Assembly: GCA_965230665.1 (NCBI GenBank)
Contig: CBDDLM010000004.1
Location: 682,001-746,000, forward strand
Direction: 5' to 3'
DNA length: 64,000 nucleotides
Source of the DNA: JAGNRR01 sp965230665
GTDB lineage: Bacteria; Bacteroidota; Bacteroidia; Chitinophagales; Chitinophagaceae
The position numbers were made by a program, and so were the translations under genes. This document shows, piece by piece, positions 59,628-64,000 of this stretch (position 1 is the stretch's first letter; each line of letters begins with the position of its first letter). The notes beneath the pieces are model-generated. The model did not search any database. It worked only from the letters and a program-made list of their open reading frames with translations, and was not told where the DNA came from.

Positions 59628-60647
59628 CTACTTGTTAGATAAAGTTTTTTGCCAGGCCCATGCCGTCCTTAGCATATCGTCTGTGTTGTAGCGTACATGC
59701 CAGTTTAAAAGATCTTGTGCTTTAGCACTATCAGCATAAACTGCAGTAACATCTCCGGCTCTTCTCGGGCCTATTTCATAATTTAACCGCTGTCCACTAA
59801 TTTTTTCAAAAGAATGTATCACCTCCAACACACTAACACCATTACCCGATCCTAAATTTAGAACTTGATAAACAGGTTTTTCTGTTTCCAAAAAGAGATA
59901 CTGCAATGCTTTGGTATGAGCCTCGGCAATATCCATCACATGAATATAATCTCTTATACATGAACCATCTCTTGTATTATAGTTATCACCCCAAACATAC
60001 ATTTTATCCAATATACCTACAGCCGTTTGTGTAACAATAGGTAATAGATTATTAGGTTTATCTGGTGACAACTCACCGATAAGAGCAGATTCATGTGCCC
60101 CAACAGGATTGAAATAGCGTAGAGATAGTGCCTTCAACTGAAACCGATTCGCAACGTCTTCAACTACAACCTCTCCCATTTGCTTAGTTGCTGCATAAGC
60201 ACACTCTGCCTTTTGTAAAGGTGTCGATTCCGTTACGGGTAGCTGATCGGGATTTCCATAAACAGAACAAGAAGAAGAAAAGACAAAGTTTTTTATCCCC
60301 TCTTCCTTACAACATTCTAATATATTGTAAAGAGAATTCATATTGTTCCTATGATAACGTAAGGGATGTGTTACACTCTCCGGTACAGATTTAAAAGCCG
60401 CGAAGTGAATAACTCCCTCAATATCCTTATTTTCTTTAAATACATTTCTTACAGCACCTATATCGCACAAATCAACATCATAATTTAGCACCTGTCTACC
60501 CGTTATTTTTTGAACACCGTCCAAACTAGTAGGAAAAGAACGGGAGAAATTATCAATAGATATTACTTCAAACCCATTTTCGATAAGACTTACTAAGGTA
60601 TGTGAACCTATGTATCCCGCTCCACCAGTCACTAATATCTTTTTCAT
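59628..60647 (-). CDS. galE: UDP-glucose 4-epimerase
   Basis: 339 residues, SDR extended family. Rossmann motif GGAGYIGSH at 8-16, catalytic Tyr151-x-x-x-Lys155 (YAATK), FSSSCSVYG with the catalytic Ser, and the sugar-binding YFNPVGAHESALIGE. It interconverts UDP-glucose and UDP-galactose (or the N-acetyl forms) for surface polysaccharides. Separated from the DUF1232 gene by a few bases; probably in the murF operon. Confidence 0.93.
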   Translation of the reverse strand: MKKILVTGGAGYIGSHTLVSLIENGFEVISIDNFSRSFPTSLDGVQKITGRQVLNYDVDLCDIGAVRNVFKENKDIEGVIHFAAFKSVPESVTHPLRYHRNNMNSLYNILECCKEEGIKNFVFSSSCSVYGNPDQLPVTESTPLQKAECAYAATKQMGEVVVEDVANRFQLKALSLRYFNPVGAHESALIGELSPDKPNNLLPIVTQTAVGILDKMYVWGDNYNTRDGSCIRDYIHVMDIAEAHTKALQYLFLETEKPVYQVLNLGSGNGVSVLEVIHSFEKISGQRLNYEIGPRRAGDVTAVYADSAKAQDLLNWHVRYNTDDMLRTAWAWQKTLSNK

Positions 60648-60651
60648 AATA

Positions 60652-60891
60652 CTATTTTCTTCTGAACAAATTTGTAAAATTATAACCGAAATAACTCAAG
60701 CCCGATAACAGCAAAGTTGTAGCCACTCCCTCATCCAAATTCCCAATGATGGGAAAGTTATCAGGAATAATCTCAACAATTCCCATCGTAGGGTTTATTA
60801 AATACAAAACACTAATGGCCATTACAATTAATACCAATATATCCTTGGGTTCACGTTGCCCATTCTTTGCCTTGTCTTGTTTCAAACTCAT
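60652..60891 (-). CDS. DUF1232 family membrane protein, 79 aa
   Basis: Start at the ATG at 60891, overlapping the murF TGA (ATGA). Two hydrophobic segments; the loop NPTMGIVEIIPDNFPIIGNLDEGV fits the DUF1232 pattern (PDxIPxxGxxDD-like). Function unknown. Coupled to murF; galE follows. Confidence 0.78.
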   Translation of the reverse strand: MSLKQDKAKNGQREPKDILVLIVMAISVLYLINPTMGIVEIIPDNFPIIGNLDEGVATTLLLSGLSYFGYNFTNLFRRK

Positions 60892-62177
60892 TCTTCTATA
60901 ATTTTCTCCATCGCTGTTAACCTGGACCCTTTTATATAAACCCAATCATTTCGTGTAACATATTTATGATACCATTCTTTAGCTTCACCTACATGTTCGA
61001 AATGGATAATCCCTTTTTCCTGTGCACTTTGTTTGAATTCCTCTCCTACAGTTACAACATGCTTCCAGTGTTTCTCTTGCGCATAACTTAAAACTTCTGC
61101 ATGCTCCTGTAGACTATCATCCCCTAGCTCCATCATGGCACCCAACATCACAATCTTGTTTTCCTGTTTCAAATCTGCAAATGAATCCAAGGCAGCTTTC
61201 ATACTGGTAGGATTTGCATTATAGGCATCGAGGATAATATGCACCCCATTGATCACCCTATGCTCTGATCTATTGTTGTTGGGTTGATAGTTTGCTAATG
61301 CATCCACAACTTCGGCACTAGGCACTTCAAAATATCCACCTATTGCCAAGGCTGCTAACACATTAGCCAAATTATAATCTCCTACTAGATTGGTAGGAAT
61401 GATTTGCTCTTGTCCATTGGTAATATTGGCAATCTTCAGAAAAGGATCTTGTTGATATATTTTAGCACGATAATCACCTTGGAATGCTCCATAAGTCACC
61501 TGCTTATCAATACCCACTGCCATCTCCTTTAGATAATCATAATCTGCATTTCTAAATATGAGCCCCTCTCTCTCTCTGATAGCATCATATAGCTCGCCTT
61601 TTCCTTTACGCACACCTTCTATTCCACCAAAACCTTCCAGATGTGCTTTACCACAATTATTAATCAGGCCAAAGTTTGGTTGTGCCCATTCACAATAAGA
61701 TGCGATCTCCCCCTGATGGTTGGCTCCCATCTCAATAATTGCAAAGTCATGCTGAGCACGAATACTTAATAAGGTAAGTGGAACACCAATGTGGTTATTC
61801 AAGTTTCCTTTAGTGAATTGCACATTAAACTTCTTAGATAATACACAAGCTACAAGTTCTTTGGTTGTGGTCTTGCCATTACTACCTGTTATTGCTAAAA
61901 AAGGTATATCAAACTGCTGACGATGGTATTTAGCTAATTGCTGTAGGCTAGCTAAAACATTCGTTACAAGGTAACATCCTGTTATATTTTCTAAACTTGG
62001 GTCATCTATTATGGCACAAGATGCGCCTTCCTCTAATGCCTTTTTCGCATAGCTGTTTCCATTAAAATTATCTCCTTTTAAGGCAAAGAACATTTCTCCT
62101 TTCCTTAATTTACGTGTATCCGTCTGGACACCAGTAGATTCCTTGAATAGTTTATATAGCTCTTGAATGGATATCAT
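60888..62177 (-). CDS. murF: UDP-N-acetylmuramoyl-tripeptide--D-alanyl-D-alanine ligase
   Basis: 429 residues from the ATG at 62177 (MISIQELYKLFKESTG); a longer frame begins inside the terminator hairpin. Mur-ligase marks: ATP loop GSNGKTTTKE (near 100), GANHQGEIA, and the C-terminal LDAYNANPTSMKAAL. It adds D-Ala-D-Ala to the UDP-MurNAc-tripeptide in peptidoglycan synthesis. The order gldJ then murF is shared with other gliding Bacteroidota. Confidence 0.96.
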   Translation of the reverse strand: MISIQELYKLFKESTGVQTDTRKLRKGEMFFALKGDNFNGNSYAKKALEEGASCAIIDDPSLENITGCYLVTNVLASLQQLAKYHRQQFDIPFLAITGSNGKTTTKELVACVLSKKFNVQFTKGNLNNHIGVPLTLLSIRAQHDFAIIEMGANHQGEIASYCEWAQPNFGLINNCGKAHLEGFGGIEGVRKGKGELYDAIREREGLIFRNADYDYLKEMAVGIDKQVTYGAFQGDYRAKIYQQDPFLKIANITNGQEQIIPTNLVGDYNLANVLAALAIGGYFEVPSAEVVDALANYQPNNNRSEHRVINGVHIILDAYNANPTSMKAALDSFADLKQENKIVMLGAMMELGDDSLQEHAEVLSYAQEKHWKHVVTVGEEFKQSAQEKGIIHFEHVGEAKEWYHKYVTRNDWVYIKGSRLTAMEKIIEE

Positions 62178-62197
62178 ACTTATACTCCAAAAATAAG

Positions 62198-62223
62198 AAT
62201 GCCCCGCTATATAGCGGGGCATT
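62198..62223. terminator. hairpin between gldJ and murF
   Basis: A perfect 13-bp palindrome AATGCCCCGCTAT / ATAGCGGGGCATT with no unpaired centre. Sits 20 bases after the gldJ stop on the transcribed strand, with a short AT-rich flank. A terminator or attenuator separating gldJ from murF. Confidence 0.75.
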
Positions 62224-62243
62224 TAATTCATTATAATCTATTA

Positions 62244-63767
62244 TTATTTTCTGATTTTGTTCCCAAAAGCTCCAAAGTAGTTACCACCTGGTGTGTGCAA
62301 AGTTGGACTACCCAAGCGATCCATACAACAACGGAAACCTACATAAGGACTTGCATGATTACCTTGCATAAATCGACGTGTTCCAGGACTCATCCAGTAC
62401 GCACGATCATTCCAAGAACCACCTTTATAAACGTGTGCTTCATCGTTAATTAAGGTTGTCTTGGCGTAGTCATAAACTGCTTGGCTCATAGAATCTCCAT
62501 CAACATAATTAATCACATTAGCAGTGCGATAATCTTTACGCTTTTTCTCTAGCTCCTCTCTAGTAACCAAACGTTGTGGCATTCCACCAAGGCTATCCTT
62601 TTCTTCAAAAGAGAAGTCATCAAGAGTTTTGTATGTCTTATAAACATTACCACGGAATGGTCTAAAGCCATCATCACCTGCTGCATCAGCAATTGTAAAT
62701 GGACGATATACATCCATGACCCACTCCGATACGTTACCAGCCATATGATACAAACCAAAAGGATTTGCTTTATAAGAATAAATAGGACCTGGGATATCAG
62801 CGTTATCATTCAATCCTCCTGCAACACCCATCATATCACCATTGCTACGACGGAAGTTTCCTAAGAACTCTCCTTGATAAGAATCTCTAACACCTTGACG
62901 AGTAGAATTATTATCTCTCCAAGGGTAAATTTTACGATCTGTTACAATCTCCTCACCACGACGACGGCGACTATCTGGTTCTGGGTTGTTGCCAATTAAA
63001 CCGAGAGCGGCATACTCCCACTCAGCCTCGGTTGGTAGACGATAGTTTGGCAATAAGATGCCGTCCTGATAATTAATATTACGCTCTCCACCTCCAGTAG
63101 GATCTAAATCTCTTTTCTTCTTACCGGCCAGACCTTCATATTGACCTGCGATATATGTTCTAGTATCGAAATTGTCATCTGATACCTGATAAGGGTTTTT
63201 CTTAAGATACCCCTTTTCAATTAATATTCTTTCATTCACACGATCAGAACGCCATTTACAATAAGCAGTAGCTTGTTCCCAACTAACACCTACTACTGGA
63301 TAAAAGTTATAAGCGGCATGACGGAAGTAATACTCCACTAAAGGTTCATTATATTGCAAAGCAGTTCTCCAACTTTGAGTGTCAGGTAATGCTTGTGCAT
63401 AAACTTCTGGATAATCTGAATAATAAACTCTTCCTAACCAATATAAATATTCACGGTAATGCACATTTGCAACTTCCGTTTCATCCATAAAGAATGAAGA
63501 TACCGTTACACGACGTGGTCTATTATTATCCTCATAAGTCAAATCTTCTTCCGTTTGACCCATAGTAAAAGTTCCACCTTCTACAAAACGTAAACCAGGT
63601 CCTACATACTGACCTTGATAACTTGGAACTTCAAAACCACCAAGCTTTTTATCATTATAATTCCATCCTGTTTTTGACGAAACCATATTACCTGCTTTTT
63701 TGCCGCAAGAAGAGATTAAAACTACCGCAAGTAGTAATAATATTGGTAAACCGAAAACTTTTTTCAT
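62244..63767 (-). CDS. gldJ: gliding-motility lipoprotein GldJ
   Basis: 507 residues from the ATG at 63767 (MKKVFGLPILLLLAVVLISSC, lipid site Cys21); an ATG at 63782 is also possible. The mature part is a formylglycine-generating-enzyme-like (sulfatase-modifying) domain: GPGLRFVEGGTFTMGQ, FFMDETEVANVHYREYLYWL, YPVVGVSWEQATAYCKWRSDRVN, YRLPTEAEWEYAAL, HMAGNVSEWVMDVYRP and VYKGGSWNDRAYW near the end. These match GldJ of flavobacterial gliding/T9SS machinery, which stabilises GldK and is needed for secretion. FGE catalytic Cys residues are absent, as expected for GldJ. Confidence 0.93.
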   Translation of the reverse strand: MKKVFGLPILLLLAVVLISSCGKKAGNMVSSKTGWNYNDKKLGGFEVPSYQGQYVGPGLRFVEGGTFTMGQTEEDLTYEDNNRPRRVTVSSFFMDETEVANVHYREYLYWLGRVYYSDYPEVYAQALPDTQSWRTALQYNEPLVEYYFRHAAYNFYPVVGVSWEQATAYCKWRSDRVNERILIEKGYLKKNPYQVSDDNFDTRTYIAGQYEGLAGKKKRDLDPTGGGERNINYQDGILLPNYRLPTEAEWEYAALGLIGNNPEPDSRRRRGEEIVTDRKIYPWRDNNSTRQGVRDSYQGEFLGNFRRSNGDMMGVAGGLNDNADIPGPIYSYKANPFGLYHMAGNVSEWVMDVYRPFTIADAAGDDGFRPFRGNVYKTYKTLDDFSFEEKDSLGGMPQRLVTREELEKKRKDYRTANVINYVDGDSMSQAVYDYAKTTLINDEAHVYKGGSWNDRAYWMSPGTRRFMQGNHASPYVGFRCCMDRLGSPTLHTPGGNYFGAFGNKIRK

Positions 63768-63843
63768 AAGACTTTTGTTCATTTTTCTATATATCCAATT
63801 ATGGCGTACTTTCTCTATTTGAAAATACCTCACAATGATAAGA

Positions 63844-63851
63844 CAAAGCTA
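63844..63851 (-). promoter_or_regulatory. -7 box of the gldJ promoter
   Basis: Minus strand TAGCTTTG matches TAnnTTTG; a TTG lies 16 bases upstream, slightly close. Leader about 70 bases. The remaining bases to the window end show no gene. Confidence 0.5.
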
Positions 63852-64000
63852 TGATATAAGCAATAAACAATTAAATTTATTTTAACCAAAATGGGCTTCT
63901 TATGTGTAAGAAATTAAAGACAGTAATGGATCGTGCATCTCCGGCCTGTTTAAATATAAATCACTCAAATCACATTTTTGCACTCATATATTATATAACG

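Noticed and set aside
62244..63767. The GldJ-like protein as a true formylglycine-generating enzyme or GldK
   Set aside because: The active-site Cys pair of FGE is not seen, no sulfatase gene is near, and the N-terminal and C-terminal features plus murF neighbour fit GldJ better.

Overview
The window comes from a low-GC member of the Bacteroidota with a type IX secretion / gliding apparatus. This rests on gldJ followed by murF, a cargo protein with a C-terminal T9SS sorting domain, many lipoproteins with short signal peptides, families largely confined to the phylum (DUF3098, DUF2723, DUF4476, DUF6090, LuxE-type acyltransferase), TonB receptors with an N-terminal carboxypeptidase-like domain, and promoters with the Bacteroidota -7 box TAnnTTTG. 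Order and genus cannot be fixed from the sequence alone.

Region 1 (1 to about 9011) is the early end of a Mu-like transposable prophage. It runs leftwards and leaves the window on the left. A rightward repressor gene faces a leftward early operon: small HTH protein, DDE transposase (A-like), AAA+ target-selection ATPase (B-like), a RecA-like ATPase, a free-standing DnaA domain-IV-like protein, a DUF3164 protein, a DUF4406 protein and many small genes, two or three of them very short. The repressor-transposase gap carries two matching palindromes placed around a promoter. A 63-nt tRNA-like structure without a normal anticodon arm lies in the operon at 1401-1463. The probable prophage terminus (5'-TG on the minus strand) is at 9011.

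Region 2 (9099-32000) is host chromosome. It holds a winged-helix regulator with a TonB receptor and a periplasmic partner; a free-standing atpG; gdhA; a CBM9-like / GHL10 glycosidase pair; a prolyl-aminopeptidase-like lipoprotein; an ACMSD-like decarboxylase; the ftsX-DUF3098-uppP-GT87 envelope cluster; a TPR protein with a PstS-like lipoprotein; and topA with a histone-like lysine-rich tail.

Region 3 (31370-48320) holds a LuxE-type protein, aroQ, a Xer recombinase, a low-molecular-weight phosphatase, uvrA, a T9SS beta-propeller cargo, an Lrp/AsnC regulator divergent from a histidine decarboxylase, ppa, and a run of small secreted or lipoprotein genes (VOC, EF-hand, Kazal, LVIVD repeats).

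Region 4 (48350-64000) holds rpsL-rpsG (closed by a terminator, with no fusA), a SAM hydrolase / monooxygenase / aroB / aroA operon, a large DUF2723 membrane protein with a biotin carrier protein and a charged coiled-coil DUF4476 protein, a dicarboxylate symporter, tRNA-Gln, galE, a DUF1232 protein, murF and gldJ. No rRNA, CRISPR array or IS element was seen.
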